A DNA stretch of 5,446 nucleotides from Acidithiobacillus sulfuriphilus. Lineage in GTDB: Bacteria > Pseudomonadota > Gammaproteobacteria > Acidithiobacillales > Acidithiobacillaceae. Under the pieces are notes generated by a model, which was given only the letters and a program-made list of their open reading frames with translations, was not told the DNA's origin and did not search any database. The position numbers and the translations under genes are program-made. Below, one piece after another: positions 1-5,409 of this stretch. The stretch is from assembly GCF_003721225.1 (NCBI RefSeq), contig NZ_RIZI01000083.1, positions 1 through 5,446 on the forward strand, written 5' to 3'. Every line of letters begins with the position of its first letter. Positions within the stretch are counted from its first letter, which is position 1.

Positions 1-261
1 ATGTTTCATCTCGATAATCCACTTTCCGCCCCCACCCTACGCCTGACTCCATTTCAGAGAGGCGACAACTACCCTGACACCGGGGGGTGTCACGAATGCA
101 ACACAACGAAGCAAGATCAGGTGGCCTCTGATTTCCTGCGCTCACTGTATCGCAAGGGTGCTCTGTCTCAAGCCGAGTTGGAAAATCGTCTCGGTATGCT
201 TGAACAACTCCAGCTAGGTAAGCTAGCACCAGACATTGGGTTGGTAAAAAGTGCGCTCTAA
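1..261 (+). CDS. Small hypothetical protein, cassette A (5' end uncertain)
   Basis: This is an open frame of 86 residues ending TAA at 259-261, where the stop overlaps the left core box of the first attC, as is common in compact cassettes. I do not recognise the product. The C-terminal half (about residues 38-86) looks like a real protein: it is rich in Ala, Leu, Glu and Gln and reads as short amphipathic helices (for example FLRSLYRKGALSQAELENRL). The first 37 residues look less protein-like and contain a Cys-rich patch (CHEC). The ATG is the first base of the window, so no ribosome binding site can be assessed and the gene may begin upstream. A GTG at 121-123 is a possible internal start. 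No signal peptide or membrane segment is seen. No function is proposed. Confidence 0.45.
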   Translation: MFHLDNPLSAPTLRLTPFQRGDNYPDTGGCHECNTTKQDQVASDFLRSLYRKGALSQAELENRLGMLEQLQLGKLAPDIGLVKSAL

Positions 262-318
262 CCCGGCAGTCGAGAGGGACTGCGCAAAAGCGCGCAGCCC
301 CTCACTTTTACGTTAGGC
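256..318 (+). other. attC recombination site A (63 bp)
   Basis: The right core is GTTAGGC at 312-318, a perfect GTTRRRY. The left core is CTCTAAC at 256-262, which fits RYYYAAC except at the first base. Between them is an imperfect hairpin: 274-278 pairs with 299-303 (GAGGG/CCCTC), there is an A279/C298 mismatch, and 280-285 pairs with 292-297 (CTGCGC/GCGCAG). An integron integrase would cleave between G312 and T313, so cassette B starts at 313. The stop codon of the upstream ORF lies inside the left core. Confidence 0.85.
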
Positions 319-351
319 TCAACAAAATTTAATCAATCCGGAAAATCAAAT

Positions 352-687
352 ATGCCACGTATTAATTCCAAATGCCTGAACGCAATCCGAACTCTTGTAA
401 CCAATATTGGGATTGGCTTTCCGTGTGCATGTTCTGCATATAACGTACTAACCCATGCATTCGATATAGATATTGAAATATCAAATACTGGTGAAGTAAC
501 TTATACCGGCGCATCTCTTACAGTTCCAGGCGGTGAATTACAAGGCCAAACCATTTATCGTGGAAAAACTTGGGATAACCCAAGTAACTTTAGGCAACAT
601 GTGATTCATCATAATACTGCTACGTACAAATATATTAAATTGGCAAATGATACCAAAACATTGGCAGATAGAGGTGTAGCACCGTAA
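352..687 (+). CDS. Hypothetical 111-residue protein, cassette B
   Basis: A complete frame runs from ATG 352 to TAA 685-687, starting 34 nt after the attC A core and ending 8 nt before the next attC, so it fills its cassette in the usual way. I do not recognise the family. Visible features are a Cys pair in the N-terminal third (CAC, about residues 25-27), a beta-rich middle (DIDIEISNTGEVTYTG, then a GGELQGQTIYRG stretch), and a short HVIHH segment at about residues 83-87. The protein looks soluble, with no clear signal peptide or transmembrane helix. Upstream of the ATG only a weak purine stretch (GGAAAA) is present. Base composition is about 38% GC over the first 120 bases counted from 361, far below the intron (about 62% in a counted line), which suggests a different source genome. 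No function is proposed. Confidence 0.7.
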   Translation: MPRINSKCLNAIRTLVTNIGIGFPCACSAYNVLTHAFDIDIEISNTGEVTYTGASLTVPGGELQGQTIYRGKTWDNPSNFRQHVIHHNTATYKYIKLANDTKTLADRGVAP

Positions 688-695
688 ATGTACGA

Positions 696-779
696 GCCTA
701 ACAACCGCATCAAACACGCCCGCAAAATACGCGGGCTCGGACCTCGCTGCCGCTCGGCCGTTTATGCGGAACGTTGGGC
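696..779 (+). other. attC recombination site B (84 bp)
   Basis: Left core GCCTAAC (696-702) and right core GTTGGGC (773-779) both match the consensus. The inner arms CCGCAT-C-AAAC and GTTT-ATGCGG pair with one extrahelical C, as expected for L''/L'. The apical part is longer than in the other sites and holds its own hairpin, GCCCGC (718-723) with GCGGGC (731-736), followed by a second GC-rich self-complementary stretch, so the folded site is branched. Cleavage would fall between G773 and T774, making cassette B 461 bp (313-773). Confidence 0.9.
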
Positions 780-797
780 GTCTAGAGTTTCCGGCAC

Positions 798-1720
798 ATG
801 AGTTACACGTCTACTTCCGTCATTCGGCGTTCAGCCACGGTTGCTCAGGTCAGAGAGATCATTGATCTTCTTGGCTACAAGCAAGCGAAAGATGGCCTGA
901 AAGTGCCGAATCGAGTCGCGGGGTATTTTTGGTACGACGAAACGGACTATCGATCCTGGTCTGGGGTTGAACTGGACATCTACAAAACTCCCAAAGGCCC
1001 AGTTAAGGTAACGACTCGGTCAACTGTCGCCCGCAGTTATTGGGATTTAACCCATCAAAATAAAACCCTAAAGCTCCTGCGCGATCTTTTTGGCGGCCAC
1101 TTCGAAACCGATGCAGGCCGCAATAGATACTGGCGCCCTGATGAACCTCCACCACCACCAATCTCATCGGGCTGCTACTTGGCTCGGTGGAGATTTCACA
1201 ACAACTTCGGCAGAGCCACGGTCTATCTAATGAATCGCAAGCTTGAAGGCCCGATAGCTCGCGACTCTTCGTCAGGATTCAAGTTTATAGATGAAATGAA
1301 TCCCCGGATCCTTTCCAAAAATCTGCTAGTTCCATACATGATCGCGGTCTGGGAAGAATTCTTCCGGGCCACATTTGCGGCGTGCCTTCGCTACTCAAAA
1401 CAACGAGAGGCCGCATTGAAGCGTGCAAAGCTAAGCCATGCGGACTTGGAAAAGCTTGCTATTGGATCTGTTCAGGTCGAGCGCTCAGTAGCCGAGTTCT
1501 TCTCGTTCCAGAGACCTAGTGCAATCGCCGAGTACCCCTTTACGATTCAATAGAATCACTTGTTGAACAAAGAAACGCTCTCGTCCATGCGGGTGACATC
1601 AACCTCGACCTTTTCGATAAGCAGTTAGATATGACGATGAGTGATCTGACTGAAGCAATCAATCGAGCTTACAACTACATAGCGAAGCACTATGATTTCG
1701 TTCCAAATCACGACTACTAA
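798..1720 (+). pseudogene. HEPN-type protein with a frameshift, cassette C
   Basis: The first frame runs from ATG 798 to TAG 1551-1553 (251 residues). A second frame (-1), open from 1520 to TAA 1718-1720, continues the protein for 66 codons and ends 12 nt before the attC. That downstream segment contains SLVEQRNALVHAG, with an R-N-x3-H motif (Arg codon 1571-1573, His codon 1586-1588) characteristic of HEPN domains, many of which are RNases. The upstream part looks like the helical start of the same domain (about residues 165-245: PYMIAVWEEFFRATFAACLR, then a long charged helix). The switch probably lies between 1520 and about 1545, where frame 0 reads FQRPSAIAE and the -1 frame reads RRVPLYDSIESLVEQRN. 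From memory of related proteins, I would expect extra residues between these two parts, so a small out-of-frame deletion is more likely than a single-base slip. The N-terminal 120 residues form a separate region of unknown function, followed by a run of five Pro (117-121). The truncated 251-residue product would lack the RNxxxH motif and is probably inactive. A sequencing error or programmed frameshifting cannot be excluded. Confidence 0.7.
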
Positions 1721-1732
1721 TCGCGTGGCAAC

Positions 1733-1804
1733 GCCCAACAAGCCATTCCAGCGGACCGTCAAAAAGCTGCGCTTTTTGACGTCCGCTGAATTCGGACGTT
1801 CGGC
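1733..1804 (+). other. attC recombination site C (72 bp)
   Basis: Left core is GCCCAAC (1733-1739). Right core is GTTCGGC (1798-1804), which departs from GTTRRRY only at the first R. The inner structure is an unusually regular stem: AGCGGAC (1750-1756) pairs with GTCCGCT (1781-1787), C1757 is the single extrahelical base, and GTCAAAAAGC (1758-1767) pairs with GCTTTTTGAC (1771-1780) around a 3-nt loop, giving 17 bp. Predicted cleavage is between G1798 and T1799, making cassette C 1,025 bp. Confidence 0.9.
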
Positions 1805-1828
1805 GTCACTAGGCTAAGCCCCTGCCAT

Positions 1829-2737
1829 ATGAAATTCGAATTGAGCCGTCTTACGGACTATTCCAGCGAAGCAATAATCTCCGAGCTTCAGCGTGTAGCG
1901 GCCATTGTTCAGGCGGCCTACTTGTCAAAGGCCTTGTTTGACGAACATTCAAGGGTGCATTCGGCAACAGTAGTCCGCCGATTTCATGGATGGGAGAACG
2001 CACTCACGCAAGCCGGGCTGAGCCAACGTATTCAGCCTGTGAACATCACTGAGAAAATGCGTAACCAACTCGGCAAGGGTTTTTCTGAACCAGACCTCAT
2101 CCTCGAATTACAGCGAGTCTCGGCGCTCGTAGGCGTAGGTGGCCTCAAAACTCAAGACTTCAATGAGCACTCATCCATTGACGCAGCTATCGTGCGGCGA
2201 CGGTTTGGAAGCTGGAACAAAGGCCTCAAGGCGGCAGGGCTGGCAGTTCCTGCACGAGCGCGGCGCTACACAGATGAAGATTGCTTTGAAAACATCTTGA
2301 ACCTCTGGATGCATTTTGGCCGTTCTCCGCATTTCCGTGAGATGGACGTACCGCCTTCAACTGTCGGCGGTACCGCATACGTCAAACGGTGGGGCACGTT
2401 CAACAAGGCGTTGCTTGCATTCATAGCCCAGACCGACGCCGATATCGAGTCCTCCGTCTCAGTGCCATTAGTCGAGGCAGGATCAATGCCGCCAAGAGCA
2501 GAGGTAGGTGTCGTCCTCAGGGTCAAGCGGGATGTGCCACTTGGCGTTCGTTTCACTGTGCTCAAACGTGATCGATACAAGTGCGTTCTGTGCGGCGCGT
2601 CTCCGACCACTGACGTTACGTGCAACCTTCACGTCGACCACATCGTCTCCCTAGCTCAGGGTGGAGGAAACGAGATCACAAATCTGCGCACGCTCTGCGA
2701 TAGTTGCAACCTTGGTAAAGGCGCACGAAGCGAATGA
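1829..2737 (+). CDS. HNH endonuclease with three homing-endonuclease-associated repeats, cassette D
   Basis: This 302-residue protein has two parts. The N-terminal two thirds holds three related helical units, about residues 14-64, 87-138 and 149-200. Each has a conserved pattern ending in a basic VRRRF/VKRWG segment, a W or F, and an ALxxAGL-like helix. This matches the homing-endonuclease-associated repeat, a presumed DNA-binding module often found N-terminal to HNH domains. The C-terminal domain (about 240-302) is a Zn-type HNH nuclease: RFTVLKRDRYKC, two CxxC pairs (C252/C255 and C290/C293) for a structural zinc, LHVDHI with catalytic-type H268, D270 and H271, and a conserved Asn at N285. 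All expected key residues are present, so it should be an active nuclease. Substrate and site specificity cannot be read from the sequence. It begins 25 nt after the attC C core, has only a weak ribosome binding site, and ends just before attC D. It could be a free-standing homing-like nuclease or a restriction/defence nuclease. Confidence 0.9.
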   Translation: MKFELSRLTDYSSEAIISELQRVAAIVQAAYLSKALFDEHSRVHSATVVRRFHGWENALTQAGLSQRIQPVNITEKMRNQLGKGFSEPDLILELQRVSALVGVGGLKTQDFNEHSSIDAAIVRRRFGSWNKGLKAAGLAVPARARRYTDEDCFENILNLWMHFGRSPHFREMDVPPSTVGGTAYVKRWGTFNKALLAFIAQTDADIESSVSVPLVEAGSMPPRAEVGVVLRVKRDVPLGVRFTVLKRDRYKCVLCGASPTTDVTCNLHVDHIVSLAQGGGNEITNLRTLCDSCNLGKGARSE

Positions 2738-2738
2738 C

Positions 2739-2800
2739 GCCGAACCCATCATTCCACCGGACCTGCGCGAAAAGCCGCGCAGGCCAGTGAATTCAGACGT
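2739..2800 (+). other. attC recombination site D, interrupted by the intron (5' portion)
   Basis: Left core GCCGAAC (2739-2745) resembles RYYYAAC with one mismatch. It is followed by ATTCCA, a GC-rich stem (CCTGCGC with GCGCAGG around a short AAAAGCC-type loop) and TGAATTCAGACGT. The right core is split: GT at 2799-2800 is separated from TGGAC at 4632-4636 by the 1,831-nt intron. Joining the two gives GTTGGAC, a perfect GTTRRRY, and a 67-bp attC. Its ATTCCA...TGAATTC flanks are nearly the same as in attC C, so these two sites are related. Confidence 0.9.
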
Positions 2801-3199
2801 GTGCGCCGGGCATGGCGCGTTACTTCGCAGGTGAGAGTCCTGTGGCCAGGTATACGCAGAGCCGAAGGCAAGGAGAAGGGCGTCGTCGTGAGGCGGGGTC
2901 TGAAGGAAGTCCAATCCGAAATTGCGGGGCGATGAACAAAAACCGGATAGGAGGCGTGATGCACCCGGGACGAGCGGGCACGTGACCGCGAAGTCCTCCA
3001 TCTGCGCTTGGGGTGCATTTTGTAAATCCGGCGTCTACGCTAGGAAGGTAACGCGTCTTACCCCGGGAGGTCTCCCCGGTGCTTCAAGAGATCGAAGCTG
3101 GGCGCCTGGAAACGGGCGCTGAAAACCGTGGAGAAGTCAGCAGAAGGCATAGTAGGCGGCGCCCCCGCCGAAGGTTGGAACGATGGAAGAGGAAGGACC
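2801..3199 (+). ncRNA. Group II intron ribozyme, 5' part (domains I-III and start of IV)
   Basis: This stretch of about 400 nt has no convincing gene and is assigned to the 5' catalytic RNA of the intron by position, between the GTGCG start and the RT-maturase start codon. It is GC-rich and full of complementary short segments, for example CCCCGGGAGG followed by CTCCCCGG near 3061-3077. The AAGTCCAATCCG and AACAAAAACCGGATAGGAGGC stretches (about 2908-2956) resemble conserved parts of class C introns as I remember them. I did not resolve the individual domains, nor the exon-binding sites that should pair with the 5' exon end (ACGT, 2797-2800). Confidence 0.75.
3188..3193 (+). promoter_or_regulatory. 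Ribosome binding site for the RT-maturase start at 3200
   Basis: AGAGGA lies 6 nt upstream of ATG 3200, within a longer purine run (3183-3197, GAAGAGGAAGG). It decides the start in favour of 3200 over the upstream in-frame ATG 3128, whose 5' context is weaker and which would add 24 residues lying in the presumed ribozyme part. Confidence 0.6.
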
Positions 3200-4543
3200 A
3201 TGACGAAGAGCAACGGGAACGCATCAGACCCCCAGCGCAAGCTGGCGGCGGCTTTGCCGCCGGATGAACCCGTGGCTGGATCGTCAAGGCAACCCGAGTC
3301 GATTCCTCCCCGCACGTTGCTCGCCCAGGTCCTGGACCGGGAGAACCTGCGACGTGCCTTGAAGCAAGTGCGCCGGAACAAAGGCGCGCCGGGCATCGAC
3401 GGCATGAGTGTCGATGAACTGGGCGAGTACCTCAAACAGCACTGGCCGGGCATCCGCGCCCAACTGGAATCGGGGCACTACCGCCCGAGCCCGGTCAAGC
3501 GGGTGGACATCCCGAAAGGGGACGGTAAGTCCCGTCCTCTGGGGATACCGACCGTGTTGGACCGGTTCATCCAGCAAGCCCTCGCACAAGTCGTAGCCGC
3601 GCACTGGGAACCGCATTTCCACCCCCACAGCTACGGCTTCCGCCCTGGACGCTCGGCCCATCAGGCCGTGCGGCACGTGCAAGCCACGATCCGGGAAGGC
3701 TACGGCTGGGTGGTGGACCTGGACCTGCAAAGCTTCTTTGACTAGGTCAACCACGACCGGCTCATGGCACGGCTCAAGAGCCACTGCCCGGATGCCGACG
3801 TGCTGCGCCTGATCAACCGCTTCCTCAAGGCGGGTGTGGTGATGGACGGTAAACCGGAAGCCACCCTGACGGGCGTACCGCAAGGCGGCCCGTTATCGCC
3901 TGTGCTGGCCAATGTGGTGCTGGATGAACTGGATTGGGAACTGGACCGGCGCGGCCACCGCTTCGCCCGCTATGCCGATGACTGCAATATTCTGGTCAAA
4001 AGCAAACGCGCGGGGGAGCGGGTGATGGCGAGCGTGACACGCCTAGTAAGTGACTCGCTGAGGCTCACAGTGAATCCGCTGAAGAGCGCGGTGGACCGAC
4101 CCTGGAAACGCAAATTCCTGGGCTTCACGGTCAGCCGCACCGACAAGAAGCTGAAGGTGGCCGATGCGGCCCTCGCGAAGCTGAAAGATCGGGTGCGGGA
4201 ACTGACCCGTCGTACACGAGGCAACCGCTTGGAAGTGATCGCGGCAGAGCTGAGAGAAAGCCTGCTTGGTTGGAAAGCGTATTTCGGCATAGCCGAGGTA
4301 CTGAGCCCTCTGCGCGACATCGACAAGTGGGTACGACGTAAGTTGCGCTGCTACGTCTGGAAACAATGGGGGTCGGCGGGCTATCGGGAACTGCGCAAGC
4401 GCGGGGTATCGGTGCGCGAAGCGTGGAACACCAGCAAGTCGGCGCATGGGCCGTGGCGGCTGTCGAAGACACCGGCGCTGACCATTGCATTACCATTGGC
4501 CTTCTTCAAGAACCTGGGAGTGCCGAGCCTTGCGGCCCGGTAA
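3200..4543 (+). pseudogene. ltrA: Group IIC intron-encoded reverse transcriptase/maturase with internal amber stop
   Basis: The protein binds its own intron RNA, aids splicing and reverse-transcribes it into new attC sites. The frame has 447 codons before the final stop, usual for class C. ATG 3200 is preferred over an in-frame ATG at 3128 because AGAGGA (3188-3193) sits 6 nt upstream. RT features in order: GIDG (residues 65-68), RPLGIP (112-117), motif A DLDLQSFFD (173-181), VPQGGPLSP (motif B region) and catalytic YADD (258-261). The maturase/thumb region follows, with FLGF (306-309) and LLGWKAYFG (W358). There is no HNH/En domain. Codon 182 is TAG (3743-3745), and the frame resumes at once with VNHDRLM, the normal continuation of FFD. 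Gln, Lys or Glu is one base change away; CAG to TAG is a simple transition. The 181-residue product lacks YADD. A restart at ATG 3764 would lack motif A and its catalytic Asp. Gene symbol is by family only. Confidence 0.93.
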
Positions 4544-4631
4544 GAATTCAATTCATCGAACCGCCGGATACGTGATCCGTACGTCCGGTGGTGTGGGAGG
4601 GAGGGGCCGTGAGGCTTCTTCCTATCCCGAT
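4544..4631 (+). ncRNA. Group II intron ribozyme, 3' part: domains V and VI
   Basis: Domain V is at 4560-4592. The lower stem ACCGCCGGA (4560-4568) pairs with TCCGGTGGT (4584-4592), including a G4563-T4589 wobble. The upper stem TACG (4569-4572) pairs with CGTA (4578-4581), and CG at 4582-4583 forms the characteristic 2-nt bulge. The catalytic triad reads CGC (4562-4564), as in some class C introns, instead of AGC. Domain VI is at 4595-4628: GGGA pairs with TCCC (4625-4628), and the apical stem GCC/GGC closes a GTGA loop (4609-4612). A4624 is unpaired and lies 7 nt from the intron end, as expected of the branch-point adenosine. Confidence 0.88.
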
Positions 4632-4636
4632 TGGAC
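4632..4636 (+). other. attC D right-core remainder (3' of the intron)
   Basis: TGGAC completes the core begun by GT at 2799-2800, giving GTTGGAC once the intron is removed. The cleavage point of the core (G|TT) lies one base before the intron, so the intron formally sits between the first and second bases of cassette E. The same GTTGGAC heptamer ends attC E, as expected for two adjacent cassette boundaries. Confidence 0.88.
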
Positions 4637-4644
4637 GTCTCAAT

Positions 4645-4649
4645 GGGAG
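4645..4649 (+). promoter_or_regulatory. Ribosome binding site for the amidotransferase-like gene
   Basis: GGGAG lies 8 nt upstream of ATG 4658, a good Shine-Dalgarno position. It argues for that start over ATG 4643, which overlaps the purine run, and over TTG 4631, which lies at the intron-exon junction and would not exist as such in the intron-free cassette. Confidence 0.6.
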
Positions 4650-4657
4650 TTCTAGCT

Positions 4658-5353
4658 ATGCGAAACACAGTTTCTGTCGGCCTAGTCGGTGATTACGATC
4701 AAACCGTTCCCGCACATCAGGCCATTCCGCTCGCGTTGCAACAAGCGGCAGAAGCCCTGGACATCGGACTTGCCTTCGGGTGGATTCCGACCAATGAGAT
4801 CAATTCCGTCTCGCGCATATCATCGTTTAGTGGTATCTGGTGCGTTCCGGCAAGCCCCTATCGCAATATGGACGGTGCGCTCTTGGCAATCAGTCATGCG
4901 CGTGAAAGCAGAATGCCATTTCTCGGCACCTGTGGCGGGTTTCAACACGCCGTCATCGAGTACGCGAGAAATGCCCTTGGTTGGAAAGACGCCGAACACG
5001 CCGAAACAGCCCCTGACGCACAACGTGCGGTCATCTCCCAATTGGAGTGCTCGCTGGTTGAGGCAAAGGGACAAGTGCGGTTTTCCCCGAACAGCCGCAT
5101 TGCGTCGGCCTACCGGGTTTCCGAAGCGGTAGAGGGCTACCGCTGCCGTTATGGCTTGAACCCTGCTTTTCGGAAAGCGCTGCTTACTGGGCCACTTCGT
5201 GCTACCGCCGAAGACGAAAGTGGTGAGGTTCGCGGCATTGAACTCGATACCCATCCCTTTTTTGTTGCCACGCTCTTCCAGCCAGAACGCGGTGCTCTTG
5301 CGGGCAAGCCAGTTCCACTCGCAACCGCCTTTTTGCAGGCATGCGCCTCCTGA
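4658..5353 (+). CDS. Stand-alone class I glutamine amidotransferase-like protein (CTP synthase C-terminal domain-related), cassette E
   Basis: With the start at ATG 4658 the protein has 231 residues, the length of one class I amidotransferase (Triad) domain. It has no ammonia-ligase synthetase domain attached. It opens with a beta strand and glycine turn (VSVGLVGDYD, residues 5-14). The nucleophile elbow is FLGTCGGFQH with Cys at residue 92 in the G-x-C-x-G pattern. Further conserved-looking blocks are EYARN (101-105), DAEHAE (111-116), CSLVE (131-135), YRCRYGLNP (161-169) and HPFFVATLFQPER (199-211). In CTP synthase the last block is HPxFxxxxFHPE, with catalytic His and Glu. Here the His is Gln (Q208), while Glu (E210) and the Cys remain. 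From memory, a family named CTP synthase C-terminal region-related (seleno)protein shares the FQPER form, so the change may be normal for it. Glutaminase activity is therefore doubtful, and the substrate is unknown. The gene ends just before attC E, as a cassette gene should. Confidence 0.85.
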   Translation: MRNTVSVGLVGDYDQTVPAHQAIPLALQQAAEALDIGLAFGWIPTNEINSVSRISSFSGIWCVPASPYRNMDGALLAISHARESRMPFLGTCGGFQHAVIEYARNALGWKDAEHAETAPDAQRAVISQLECSLVEAKGQVRFSPNSRIASAYRVSEAVEGYRCRYGLNPAFRKALLTGPLRATAEDESGEVRGIELDTHPFFVATLFQPERGALAGKPVPLATAFLQACAS

Positions 5354-5354
5354 C

Positions 5355-5409
5355 GCCCAACGAATAAGGTTAGATCGTGCGAAGCCACGATCTGAACCGT
5401 TTGTTGGAC
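5355..5409 (+). other. attC recombination site E (55 bp)
   Basis: Left core GCCCAAC (5355-5361) and right core GTTGGAC (5403-5409) both fit the consensus. Between them GGTT (5368-5371) pairs with AACC (5395-5398), G5394 is the single extrahelical base, and AGATCGTG (5372-5379) pairs with CACGATCT (5386-5393) around a 6-nt loop. This is the shortest site in the window. Cleavage between G5403 and T5404 ends cassette E. The remaining 43 bases (5404-5446) are the start of another cassette, in which no gene start is visible. Confidence 0.9.

Larger units (their letters stand above)
2801..4631 (+). mobile_element. Group IIC-attC intron (1,831 nt) inserted in attC D
   Basis: The element begins GTGCGCCGGGC, matching the GUGYG 5' consensus of group II introns, and ends CCCGAT, matching the AY 3' end. 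Both boundaries are fixed independently: removing 2801-4631 restores a perfect attC right core (GT|TGGAC), and domain VI places a bulged A (4624) 7 nt before the 3' end. The encoded protein is an RT-maturase without an endonuclease domain, typical of class C. Group IIC introns are known to insert after stem-loops, and the IIC-attC lineage uses the attC hairpin followed by its core, as seen here. The intron points the same way as the cassette genes. The ribozyme parts look intact, but its RT gene carries an internal stop, so the element is probably not autonomous. Confidence 0.93.

Noticed and set aside
1750..1787. Rho-independent terminator
   Set aside because: The stem is strong but is not followed by a T tract, and the core boxes on both sides show that it is the attC inner stem.
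2266..2625. Antisense frame opposite the HNH gene
   Set aside because: It is the shadow of a clearly coding HNH gene, with no domain pattern of its own.
1829..2737. HNH gene as the endonuclease partner of the adjacent endonuclease-less intron
   Set aside because: It is a separate cassette with its own attC upstream and lies outside the intron. Class C introns do not need an En domain, so the adjacency is best taken as chance.
3128..3199. Upstream ATG at 3128 as start of the RT-maturase
   Set aside because: The extra 24 residues are Gly/Ala-rich and unlike RT N-termini, and a better ribosome binding site precedes ATG 3200.
3284..3883. Long antisense open frame (199 residues) opposite the RT-maturase gene
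   Set aside because: It lies wholly opposite conserved RT motifs in GC-rich DNA, where antisense frames stay open by chance, and it spans the amber codon without any recognisable protein pattern or ribosome binding site.
4631..4657. TTG 4631 or ATG 4643 as start of the amidotransferase-like gene
   Set aside because: TTG 4631 straddles the intron-exon junction and would be absent as a read-in context in the empty site. ATG 4643 has no ribosome binding site, while ATG 4658 has GGGAG at ideal distance.
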